This document shows, piece after piece, positions 1-7,121 of a DNA stretch of 26,451 nt (the first letter of the stretch is position 1; the number at the start of each line of letters is the position of its first letter). Both the position numbers and the translations under genes were made by a program. This DNA is from Trichothermofontia sp964536415 (GTDB lineage Bacteria > Cyanobacteriota > Cyanobacteriia > B231), in the NCBI GenBank assembly GCA_964536415.1, contig CAZHXN010000061.1:1-26451 (forward strand). Reading direction: 5' to 3'. The notes under the pieces are model-generated. The model made no database searches, had not been told where the DNA came from, and was given only the letters and a program-made list of their open reading frames with translations.

Positions 1-19
1 AAATTAAAGAACTAAAAGG

Positions 20-64
20 CTGGGTTTATGGTGGGGGCGCTACGCGCCCCCACCATAAACCCAG
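20..64. repeat. Perfect 21-bp inverted repeat (hairpin)
   Basis: Positions 20-40 are exactly complementary to 44-64, leaving a 3-base loop (tac). The inner part is very G+C rich (GGTGGGGGCGC). No clean T-run follows on the plus strand; on the minus strand the arm is followed by a T-rich stretch (CCTTTTAGTTCTTT). It may terminate a gene lying left of the window, or be a copy of a palindromic repeat. Its centre CGCTACGCG resembles the GCTACGCGAACG motif seen near 17672. Confidence 0.7.
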
Positions 65-124
65 AAGAACCCTTTGTCTAAACTCAATGGCAAGGCTTGT
101 AAGCACGATCGCCGCCACTGCGCG

Positions 125-150
125 TTAGAGTGCAGAATTAGAGTGCAGAA
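125..150. repeat. 13-bp tandem duplication (two copies)
   Basis: TTAGAGTGCAGAA occurs twice head to tail (125-137 and 138-150) in the leader of the sterol-desaturase-like gene. It is one of several perfect or near-perfect short tandem duplications in this window. Confidence 0.85.
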
Positions 151-186
151 AAGTAAAAAAGCCTGTCTATCCCTGCACCCGAATTA

Positions 187-1044
187 ATGCTGACACCGAC
201 ACCCCCTCACTTAACCCATGAACCTCTGATTCGCTTGGGCTGCTTTGTTGGCGTCCTGGTCCTTATGGCCTTATGGGAGCGAGTGGCCCCGTGTCGGCCT
301 CTCCTTGCACCCAAACCCCAACGTTGGGGCAGCAATCTGGGTCTGGTGATCCTGAATACGATCCTGCTGCGCACCGTGTTTCCCCTGACAGCCGTTAACC
401 TAGCGACGATCACAACGGCCCAGGGCTGGGGGCTGTTTCATGCCCTTACGCTGCCCCATTGGTTGGTTGTAGGCTTGTCCGTGCTGCTTTTAGATTTGAT
501 TATCTATGGACAGCATGTGGTGTTTCATTTCGTCCCCCCTCTCTGGCGGTTACATAAGGTGCATCATGCTGATTTAGATTTTGATGTAACTACTGCCTTA
601 CGATTTCACCCCTTAGAAATTTTGCTATCAATGGGGATTAAATTTGTCGCGATCGTGGGGTTGGGTACCCCCGCCCTAGCTGTCTTGATCTTTGAAGTTT
701 TGCTGAATGCGACCGCGATGTTTAATCATGGTAATGTGAGTTTACCGAACGAGATCGATCGTCTTCTCAGAAACTTCATTGTCACTCCAGATATGCACCG
801 CGTGCACCATTCGGTCATTCCCCAGGAAACTAATAGCAACTTTGGTTTTAATTTACCCTGGTGGGATTACCTATTTGGCACCTACCGCGATCGTGCCTCC
901 CGCAGTCCCCAAGCGATGGCAATCGGGTTATCGGAGTATCAACAGGATTTGCGGGTTACCCAATGGTTCTGGTTGTTGTTATTGCCTTTTGGCCCAGTTA
1001 GCAATAAACCAGTTAGCAATAAAAATGACTGCGATCGAGAATGA
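187..1044 (+). CDS. Sterol desaturase / fatty acid hydroxylase family protein
   Basis: A 285-residue polytopic membrane protein of the fatty acid hydroxylase superfamily, whose members use a di-iron centre held by histidine clusters to hydroxylate or desaturate lipids, sterols or carotenoids. The histidine motifs are all visible: HVVFH at 110-114, HKVHH at 123-127, a lone His at 141 (RFHP), NHGN at 181 and HRVHH at 204-208. Hydrophobic segments lie near residues 18-32, 52-75, 90-108 and 145-175. The start is ATG with no strong ribosome binding site. The final residues include a duplicated PVSNK that comes from a 15-bp DNA duplication, and the last 32 bases overlap the convergent small gene. 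The family is clear; the substrate cannot be told from sequence. Confidence 0.88.
   Translation: MLTPTPPHLTHEPLIRLGCFVGVLVLMALWERVAPCRPLLAPKPQRWGSNLGLVILNTILLRTVFPLTAVNLATITTAQGWGLFHALTLPHWLVVGLSVLLLDLIIYGQHVVFHFVPPLWRLHKVHHADLDFDVTTALRFHPLEILLSMGIKFVAIVGLGTPALAVLIFEVLLNATAMFNHGNVSLPNEIDRLLRNFIVTPDMHRVHHSVIPQETNSNFGFNLPWWDYLFGTYRDRASRSPQAMAIGLSEYQQDLRVTQWFWLLLLPFGPVSNKPVSNKNDCDRE
994..1023. repeat. 15-bp tandem duplication at the end of the desaturase-like gene
   Basis: CCAGTTAGCAATAAA occurs twice in a row (994-1008, 1009-1023). In the plus-strand gene it yields the repeated peptide PVSNK. On the minus strand the second copy supplies the TAA stop of the convergent small gene (1013-1015). 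Confidence 0.85.
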
Positions 1045-1273
1045 TCTCGCCATGATCAGGCACCCACGCTACCCAGGTTGTCGGGGATTCTGGGCACAAT
1101 AACTTAGCCTCCTCATACGCATATTGCCCCAACGGGTTGAGCAAGGTGACCCAGGTGTCACGGGTATAAGTGATGTGACACGCGGGATACCAATGGGGGG
1201 CGATCGTCGCCGAGGGGGTTTCCCCCGGCATCGGTGTGAAACCCAGCGATTGGGCAAGAGTGGGTAAAGCCAT
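1013..1273 (-). CDS. Small conserved-looking protein, 86 aa
   Basis: The reading frame is open further upstream, but the ATG at 1273 is preceded by GGAG seven bases away (GGAGAACTCGC-ATG), a strong ribosome binding site, so I start here. The protein begins MALPTLAQSLGF and ends with WVAWVPDHGEIILDRSHFYC. Phrases of the type W-x-PDHGE-x-x-L near the C-terminus are, as I recall, found in short cyanobacterial proteins of unknown role. No membrane segment or signal peptide is visible. The gene converges on the desaturase-like gene and overlaps its last 32 bases. The clear ribosome binding site and sensible composition favour a real gene; the function is unknown. Confidence 0.6.
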   Translation of the reverse strand: MALPTLAQSLGFTPMPGETPSATIAPHWYPACHITYTRDTWVTLLNPLGQYAYEEAKLLCPESPTTWVAWVPDHGEIILDRSHFYC

Positions 1274-1699
1274 GCGAGTTCTCCAGTGTAAAGCAAGACA
1301 ACTGAAGGCGAGATGGATTGATCGACTGCCAGTCAGCCAACTGAACGGCGTACCACTCAACGTGATACCCCTAGACAAAAATTTCCCCCACCGCCTCTCC
1401 CTCTAAACTCAACCAGGGGAACTAGACCAGGAGAAACGTACCGGAGAATTTCTGTTTCCATTTTTACAAAAAGTGATTTCGATCGCGTCTTGGCGACTCA
1501 TAAATTCACAAATCCTGACAAATGCATTGCCAAATCTTTACAATACAAAAATACTATTCTGTTCACCGAAAAGTAGCTGAAAAGTATAAGTGATGTTGGT
1601 TATAGTAGTGTGCTCTCCGAACAGCCTAAAATAGGGCGATAGGGCAATGGTAAATAGATTTAATTTGTATGCATTGCCTTGATTCATTGAGGTATATCT
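1274..1699. other. 426-bp intergenic leader
   Basis: This stretch separates the divergent 86-aa gene and the DUF1269 gene. I see no credible protein or structured RNA. The right two thirds are A+T rich compared with the flanks and probably hold the promoter of the DUF1269 gene. Confidence 0.6.
1515..1544 (+). promoter_or_regulatory. Candidate sigma70-type promoter for the DUF1269 gene
   Basis: CTGACA (1515-1520) and TACAAT (1539-1544) are separated by 18 bases; each box matches the sigma70 consensus at five of six positions. They lie about 155 bases upstream of the DUF1269 start codon in the most A+T-rich part of the spacer. Found by eye only. Confidence 0.35.
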
Positions 1700-2191
1700 A
1701 TGGCTAACTTGACCGTTTGGAAATTCGGCACCGCAGAAGGGGCTGAGAATGCGTTAGAGAAACTGACTGAACTGAAGAAGCAGCATCTCATTGAAATTGT
1801 TGATGCCGCGATCGTGACTTGGCCCACCGGCAAGAAGAAGCCGAAGACCAAACAAGCGATTAATCTCGCTGGTCTGGGTGCCCTAGATGGGGCCTTCTGG
1901 GGGATGCTCTTCGGGCTAATCTTTTTTGTGCCCCTGTTTGGCATGGCGCTGGGGGCGGCGATCGGTGCCTTGTCAGGTAGCTTTGCTGACTATGGCATCG
2001 ACGATCGCTTCATCAATGATGTCAAGAGCAAGGTCACGGAAGGAACCTCTGCCCTCTTCCTGTTGAGCGGCGAGGCGACTCTGGACAAGGTAAGTGAGGC
2101 GTTCGCTGGCGATCAGATGGAACTCATTCAATCCAACCTGTCCAGGGAACAAGAGGAAACCCTGCGCGAACACTTTGGCCTGAGCGAATAG
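1700..2191 (+). CDS. DUF1269 family membrane protein
   Basis: A 163-residue protein. An N-terminal soluble part (MANLTVWKFGTAEGAENAL) is followed by a glycine-rich hydrophobic hairpin at about residues 53-93 (LGALDGAFWGMLFGLIFFV, then GMALGAAIGALSG), and a soluble C-terminus that ends in an acidic helical stretch. This pattern is typical of DUF1269 proteins, which are small bacterial membrane proteins without an assigned activity. The start is ATG with TTGAGG eight bases upstream. A long A+T-rich leader suggests its own promoter. It converges with the DUF2993 gene, with 12 bases between the stop codons. Confidence 0.82.
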   Translation: MANLTVWKFGTAEGAENALEKLTELKKQHLIEIVDAAIVTWPTGKKKPKTKQAINLAGLGALDGAFWGMLFGLIFFVPLFGMALGAAIGALSGSFADYGIDDRFINDVKSKVTEGTSALFLLSGEATLDKVSEAFAGDQMELIQSNLSREQEETLREHFGLSE

Positions 2192-2203
2192 CTACCGCCC
2201 GCA

Positions 2204-3073
2204 TTACGGGTTGACCCAAATGTAGCCCTGACAGTGTAATGCTCCGGGTTGGATCTGGAGAACCGTTAATTCCACATCGGTCCCCAGATCCAGGGCAAAA
2301 TCCGCCAGGACTTCCACCTGGGGTTCCGACATCGGTGATGCATCCTCTGGATTGTCGGGTGTTGAACGTTGATAGATTAATTCGGGCCGCTGAAATTGCA
2401 GGCAGTGGTGGCCTGCCAACTGTAGCTCCGATCGGAGGATTAAGGTTCCTAGTGCCCCCGCTTCATCCACCCACGGGGCCGTCAGCGTCAGGCGTTTGTG
2501 CCGCGTCTCCCCTGGAGAATCGTTGGCTAAAACAATTTGCGGTGATTGGCGGGTATCCAGATGCCCCTTAAGCCCCACCACCTGCGCCGCCCGTAACCAT
2601 TGGTCCAGCAAATTGGCAACGGCTCCTGCTAACAAGGGTGCCTCCAGCGATCGATTCAAATCCCTTTCCAATAACTGTAAATTCACAGCTACGGGCACTG
2701 GATGTAATAGGCGCAAAGGCTTACCCCGCATTACTTGCCCAATATTAATCTGAATATCCCGTCCTTCGACCGTAATTTGGCTGAGGTGTAATCCCTGGTA
2801 AATCGCCTGTTGGGCCGATAGGGAAACCTGAGGAATGCAGCCGCTTAAGAGTTGGCGATCGCCCGCTTCAATGTCTACCGTCAACGTTTCCACCGCTTCC
2901 AATTGACTTTTTAAAAACAGTTTAATGGCGGGTTTAAGGAGGCTGCTGATCCAGTGGTGTTGACGACTGGGGACAGTTGGCAGGGATTCAGGCTGCAACG
3001 GGGGGGCCGCATCGGTCAGCCGATTACGATCAAGGGCGAATTGGGTGGCCGTTTGGGTCGGTTCGGTCGTCAT
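2204..3073 (-). CDS. DUF2993 (LmeA-like) protein
   Basis: A 289-residue protein. The segment from about residue 45 to 165 has the pattern of DUF2993, with SLLKPAIKLFLKSQLEAVETL, then a beta-rich stretch including GRDIQINIGQVMRGKPLRL and later LERDLNRSLEAPLLAGAVANLL. The family includes mycobacterial LmeA, a phospholipid-binding envelope protein. Cyanobacteria carry several paralogues of unknown role. No clear signal peptide is present. I prefer the ATG at 3073 to the TTG two codons upstream. The gene is divergent from the Uma2 gene across about 140 bases. Confidence 0.8.
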   Translation of the reverse strand: MTTEPTQTATQFALDRNRLTDAAPPLQPESLPTVPSRQHHWISSLLKPAIKLFLKSQLEAVETLTVDIEAGDRQLLSGCIPQVSLSAQQAIYQGLHLSQITVEGRDIQINIGQVMRGKPLRLLHPVPVAVNLQLLERDLNRSLEAPLLAGAVANLLDQWLRAAQVVGLKGHLDTRQSPQIVLANDSPGETRHKRLTLTAPWVDEAGALGTLILRSELQLAGHHCLQFQRPELIYQRSTPDNPEDASPMSEPQVEVLADFALDLGTDVELTVLQIQPGALHCQGYIWVNP

Positions 3074-3214
3074 GGGCAAGTCGATCAGGCGTAATCGTTG
3101 GCAATCGTGGTCATTCTCTTGCCTGCCATCATACTGGGAAACTGTAATGTGGATAAAGGTGTAGCTAGATGATTCGGCTAGATTAAAGGTATCTGCTACC
3201 TTGGTGTCCTAATT

Positions 3215-3994
3215 GTGCTAGCCACTCCTCCTCGCCATACCATCACCTGGGAAAAGCTACCTGATGATTTCGTACTACCGGATGACCCTGTGGACAATAT
3301 CAATCAACCCATGCTGGCGGCGGCCTTAACGGAAAGCTTACAACTGGCGGGGAAGTTGCCTGAAACCGCCCTAACGCCTACCAATTATGGAATCTGTGCC
3401 ACCGTAAATGGCCAGGTTGTGGTCAAGGCTCCTGATTGGGCCTTTGTTCCCCAGATCTGGGTCGATCGCGCTGAAGTTGAGCGTAGCTGCTATACCCCCC
3501 GATTGCAGGGAGATGTCCCCGCGATCGTCCTGGAGTTTCTCTCCGATACCGAGGGCCATGAGTATTCGGTCAAAGAAACCTATCCCCCTGGAAAATTCTT
3601 CTTCTATGAACAGATTTTACAGGTTCCGAACTACGGTATTTTTGACCCGGCGACAGGGGCACTAGAACTCTACCGGCTGCGGGATACAGGCCGGTATCGC
3701 CGCCTGGAGTCTCCCGATCCAGCAGGGCGATTTTGGCTCCCGGAAATGGCCCTCTGGCTGGGAGTATGGCAGGGCGTGCGGGAAAACTGTTCTGGCTACT
3801 GGCTCCGCTGGTGGGATGAATCGGGCAATTTGCTGCTGTGGGGATCGGAACGGGTGCGATTGGAAGCCGAACGCACGGAACAGGAACGCCAGCGGGCGGC
3901 GCAGGCCCAACTTCAAGCAGAACAGGAGCGCCAACGGGCCGAGCGCTTAGCGGCTCAACTGCGGGCAATGGGGATTGATCCGGATACGCTTTAG
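3215..3994 (+). CDS. Uma2 family endonuclease-fold protein with coiled-coil tail
   Basis: A 259-residue protein with a GTG start. The central part fits the Uma2 (DUF820) branch of the PD-(D/E)XK nuclease fold, very abundant in cyanobacteria: KAPDWAFVP places Asp74 at the usual first acidic position, and VLEFLS places Glu107 at the second. It is followed by KETYPPGKFFFYEQILQVPNYGIFDP, which matches the conserved helix and strand of the family. From about residue 210 the tail is a charged coiled coil with a repeated QERQRA pattern, as in many long Uma2 proteins. The cellular role of the family is not established. The window has a second, shorter Uma2 gene at 17982-18563. Confidence 0.85.
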   Translation: MLATPPRHTITWEKLPDDFVLPDDPVDNINQPMLAAALTESLQLAGKLPETALTPTNYGICATVNGQVVVKAPDWAFVPQIWVDRAEVERSCYTPRLQGDVPAIVLEFLSDTEGHEYSVKETYPPGKFFFYEQILQVPNYGIFDPATGALELYRLRDTGRYRRLESPDPAGRFWLPEMALWLGVWQGVRENCSGYWLRWWDESGNLLLWGSERVRLEAERTEQERQRAAQAQLQAEQERQRAERLAAQLRAMGIDPDTL

Positions 3995-4080
3995 GATGGT
4001 AGAGAGTTAGGGTTACAGAACTGGTAACCACGCAGCCTAAACTGGTTCTATTTCCTATCCTGGGAGTTATAGAGTTATCC

Positions 4081-4692
4081 GTGAAGTCCTCAAACCCTGT
4101 GTCGTCCGTTGAAGCGCTGACCCTGCCAGAGACACCAGCCCCAGAGCAACTCGATAACATCAAGGCGCATCTGGATCTGGTTCTGTTGGCACTGGAAGCG
4201 CTGGCAGGGATTGGCTCAGAGGCCATGTTGCAAGCAGCAACGACTCTCGGCCTTACGGAGATGTTGCCTGATCGCGTTGCCCTATGGCGTCTACGGCAGG
4301 CCAATCCCCTCCGTAAGAGCCAAGGGGGACGCAAAAAACTTGATGTGGACGAGGCCCGCGCCCTGGTGCTCATTAGCAGCCATTTGGCCACCCAACACCA
4401 GGAATTGATCCGCCGTGCCGTTGCCCTCCTGGAACAGATGACCCGTCAGGGGCAAGCTCCCTACCGCGCCGCCCTACTGGGGGATTACCTCGATCGCTTT
4501 AGCAATACCTACCAGGAGCGCATGGAGGCAGATGAGACGGTTACCCCGGCCACCCTCAGTCGTTTGGCCCTCAAGCTCCTGATCGATCTGTTGTTCTATA
4601 GCGGTCCAAGTGGTCCCCGGCGTCTCTGGCTATCCTTACTCGATCGGGCGACCCCCCCGATCACCCTCACCAGTGAAGATAAATCATCATGA
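4081..4692 (+). CDS. DUF3038 domain protein
   Basis: A 203-residue, largely helical soluble protein with a GTG start. It matches the cyanobacterial DUF3038 family, including LDNIKAHLDLVLLALEALA near residues 22-40, the basic turn RKSQGGRKKLDVDEARALV near 80-98 and LKLLIDLLFYSGPSGPRRLW near 160-179. No catalytic motif or membrane segment is visible. In cyanobacteria this family typically sits next to a DUF4335 gene, as it does here 134 bases downstream on the same strand, so the two probably act together. Function is unknown. Confidence 0.85.
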   Translation: MKSSNPVSSVEALTLPETPAPEQLDNIKAHLDLVLLALEALAGIGSEAMLQAATTLGLTEMLPDRVALWRLRQANPLRKSQGGRKKLDVDEARALVLISSHLATQHQELIRRAVALLEQMTRQGQAPYRAALLGDYLDRFSNTYQERMEADETVTPATLSRLALKLLIDLLFYSGPSGPRRLWLSLLDRATPPITLTSEDKSS

Positions 4693-4756
4693 TGGGTCAA
4701 GCATTATGTTGAGTCACCCTGCTTACCTCATAACTCTCAACAGCTAGTGACTCGCA

Positions 4757-4813
4757 TTCCCTCCCTTTTCTCTTTTCTTTTTCCTCTTCCCTCTCTCCTA
4801 TTCCCTCTTCCCT
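4757..4813 (+). repeat. Polypyrimidine tract between the DUF3038 and DUF4335 genes
   Basis: Positions 4757-4799 are an unbroken run of 43 C and T bases; after one A a further 13 pyrimidines follow, ending 13 bases before the DUF4335 start codon. The run is built of variants of TTCCCTC and TTTTCTC. Such a tract leaves no purine-rich ribosome binding site just upstream of the DUF4335 ATG. Confidence 0.85.
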
Positions 4814-4826
4814 AAACGCCTTTACC

Positions 4827-6476
4827 ATGTTTGCTTCCACCACTCTCCTCCGACGCTATACCCCGCCGACGTGTACGTTGGAACTGTATGCCCAACAGTC
4901 TCCCCTGTCGCGTTGGGCTGGCCGTCCGGTGGTGCGTGATCTGCACTTTCGTCTCCATCTGGATGATCCCCGTCTGCCGGATGATCAACGGACAACCCTC
5001 CAGGGCGATCGCCAGCATTTAGACGCTCTCCATACGGTCGTTGAAACCTATGTGCAGGCGCATCTAACCCAGATGGATTGGGATTTAGAAGAACTCACGA
5101 GTACGGTCCTGGCAGCCCTGGTTCCGGCTGGGACGGATGAGAAGCCTGCCTTTCTGGATGTGCCCTCCGAACCGATGATTGCCGATGCTAGCCCTCCCCA
5201 GGAGGCTTCCCCCTCAGATCGCCTGCCAGCTAGCCCTCCTGTGTCTGCCTCATTGAGGGATGAAGCATCGATCGCGCCAATTCCCGCTCTGGCACGATCG
5301 GCTCCGAATATCCTATCGGAGCAGCCTGTAACGACGGGACCGCGATCGCGGATTGGGCGTGATTCAACGGCACTACAGCGCGATCGGAGAAATCCCCTTG
5401 AGATCGAACCGGATGGGGGTCTCTATCATCGGTTACACCTGGGTCCCCTGGCAACGGCCCAGATTGGGGATACGGTGCAACTGAGTACGCTGCAATTGTT
5501 TGATCTGGCGACGGCCTTGGATGCCTATGGCGAAGAGTTAATGGCCCTGCCCGAAACGCTGGGACGGGCCTGGTTTAAGCCTTCGATTACCTGGGCGCGA
5601 ACGGCGGCGATCGCGATCGTGGTGATCGGAGTGGCAACGTCGATCGTGCGCTTGGCGGAACAGCCCCAAGTTGCTATGCAAACCGAGGCCCCCACGGGGA
5701 GTGAGGGTGCCAGTAGTTTCGATCAACGGCGGGAGGCGGTGGCCGTGGCCCCCTTACCGACGCCAAGTTTCCGGGGGATACCGGGTAGTTTGGCCCCCGA
5801 AGCCGTTCCCGGTGCGCCCCCTCTAGGGATTCCCGCGCCACCTCCCGGCTCCTCCCTCGCACAGTTACCCCCCTATTCACCGGGAGGCAGTCCACCGCCG
5901 AGTGGCTCTGGGTTTTCCACGGTGCCCATTCCTGCCGCCCCACCTCCTGACCTAGCGATGGCCCCTCCCCCGCCGTCGCTCTTACCGGCTCCGAGTGAAA
6001 TGGGGACGATGACGATTCCAGCGGAACCCTCAGGCACAGCCCTACCGGAGATTCCCGAAAGTCTGCGCAATGCAGCGCCGCCCCCGGTTGCTGCCCGATC
6101 GGGGGGGGCTGCGGATGAGGCACCCGCAAGGACCAGCCAGGAAAACCAAATGGCCGCTAGTGCTCCCGGAACAACCAGTACAGCCTTTGATGTCATTCCC
6201 CAGGTGGCTGAAGTGCGCGCCTATTTTCAGGGCCAGTGGCAGGTGCCAGAGGGATTGTCGCAAACGCTGGAGTATAGCCTGGTGCTAAACCCCAATGGAT
6301 CGATTCAGCGGATTTTTCCCCTGGGGCAGGCGGCGGGGAATTATATCGATCGCACGGGGATGCCGTTGATCGGGGAACCATTTGTGTCGCCGATCGCCGA
6401 TGGGAAACAACCTCGAATTCGCCTAGTCCTCAAGCCCGATGGCAAGGTCCAAACCTTCTTAGAGTCGATGAATTAG
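4827..6476 (+). CDS. DUF4335 domain protein with TonB-like layout
   Basis: A 549-residue protein. The N-terminal part (1-245) matches the cyanobacterial DUF4335 family, with the opening TTLLRRYTPPTCTLELYAQ, the phrase VRDLHFRLHLDDPR, and a later block LHLGPLATAQIGDTVQLSTL at about 204-223. It is interrupted by a disordered Ser/Pro-rich insert at about 110-190. A single membrane span lies near 257-276 (WARTAAIAIVVIGVATSIV). Then comes a proline-rich stretch of about 130 residues (about 305-440), and a compact C-terminal part (about 455-549) rich in predicted beta strands. This order, one span, a proline-rich linker and a small end domain, resembles TonB-type proteins; that is inference from layout only. 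Upstream lies its usual partner DUF3038. Confidence 0.85.
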   Translation: MFASTTLLRRYTPPTCTLELYAQQSPLSRWAGRPVVRDLHFRLHLDDPRLPDDQRTTLQGDRQHLDALHTVVETYVQAHLTQMDWDLEELTSTVLAALVPAGTDEKPAFLDVPSEPMIADASPPQEASPSDRLPASPPVSASLRDEASIAPIPALARSAPNILSEQPVTTGPRSRIGRDSTALQRDRRNPLEIEPDGGLYHRLHLGPLATAQIGDTVQLSTLQLFDLATALDAYGEELMALPETLGRAWFKPSITWARTAAIAIVVIGVATSIVRLAEQPQVAMQTEAPTGSEGASSFDQRREAVAVAPLPTPSFRGIPGSLAPEAVPGAPPLGIPAPPPGSSLAQLPPYSPGGSPPPSGSGFSTVPIPAAPPPDLAMAPPPPSLLPAPSEMGTMTIPAEPSGTALPEIPESLRNAAPPPVAARSGGAADEAPARTSQENQMAASAPGTTSTAFDVIPQVAEVRAYFQGQWQVPEGLSQTLEYSLVLNPNGSIQRIFPLGQAAGNYIDRTGMPLIGEPFVSPIADGKQPRIRLVLKPDGKVQTFLESMN

Positions 6477-6511
6477 TTTTTGTAGAGCTAACCTGCTTGA
6501 GTCAAGCCAAG

Positions 6512-6573
6512 GTGCATCTCACTTGTAAAACCCTCACCTAAATTCCTCTCCCGTTTTGGAAGAGGAACTTGGC
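6512..6573 (+). repeat. Dispersed palindromic repeat, copy 1
   Basis: This stretch aligns with 17721-17785: GTGCATCTCACTTGT, then ACCCTCAC, TAAAT, CCTCTCCC, a short loop, and GGAAGAGGAACTT. The palindromic arms are slightly decayed here. It lies just after the DUF4335 stop and runs into the first codons of the HEPN-like fragment. Confidence 0.75.
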
Positions 6574-6960
6574 AAGCTGGGGGTTCCAGCCTATGATTAC
6601 CATTCCTATGCATCACTACCTAGGAGAGATATACGCTGCATCAACAAGGATGGATTGCTCGACCTTGAGGGAATTGAGCAAGACATTATTTCTATGCAGC
6701 ACGTTCCAATTCCTCGCATCCATGACCTACTTGAACTTAATCAACTGTGTGCCAGTCTGGTTGAGTTCTGGAGCATTGACGTTACCATCCTAGCCGAGTT
6801 AATGCCCTATGCAGTTGAATCACGCTATGACTTAGATTTTTCCCCCGATCAAGCAACGGCTACTGCTGCCTGTTCTCTGGCGGAACAGGTACGGGCTGTT
6901 GTATTAGCGATGCTGCCCCTGAATGAGCTTCCCACCGAGCCAAATGTCCCAACGGAGTAA
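6556..6960 (+). pseudogene. Truncated HEPN-like protein gene
   Basis: A 134-codon open frame. Only the second half looks like a known family: VPIPRIHDLLELNQLC followed by ESRYDLDFSPDQATATAA and a final helix fits the C-terminal half of HEPN domain proteins, small helical proteins often paired with nucleotidyltransferases in toxin-antitoxin modules. The usual N-terminal half, with the FHxQQ-x-x-EK pattern, is not recognisable, and no nucleotidyltransferase gene is adjacent. The apparent TTG start and first codons lie inside the dispersed repeat at 6512-6573. I therefore read this as a remnant whose 5' part was lost or scrambled. A short novel protein is the alternative. Confidence 0.5.
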
Positions 6961-7045
6961 TTACGATCGCTCCTAGAAAATCTTTAAGAATCAACTCTAT
7001 GCACTGGTGCGACTGAATACTGATGTGGTTCTTGTCGGCAACATT

Positions 7046-7084
7046 TATGATAGGGAGCCTATGATAGGGAGCCTTGCGGCTCCC
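7046..7084 (-). terminator. Tandem duplication with hairpin, possible leuA terminator
   Basis: TATGATAGGGAGCC occurs twice in a row (7046-7059, 7060-7073). The second copy forms a perfect 7-bp stem with 7078-7084 (GGGAGCC, loop TTGC, GGCTCCC). The hairpin lies 38 bases past the leuA stop on the minus strand. No U-run follows, so termination is only a suggestion. Confidence 0.45.
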
Positions 7085-7121
7085 ATCGTCCATGATTTAG
7101 ACCGATGCTGGCCTGATCGCC

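Noticed and set aside
3570..4391. 273-codon minus-strand open frame
   Set aside because: Antisense to the Uma2 and DUF3038 genes and full of Arg, Pro and Ser, as expected for the reverse of G+C-rich coding sequence.
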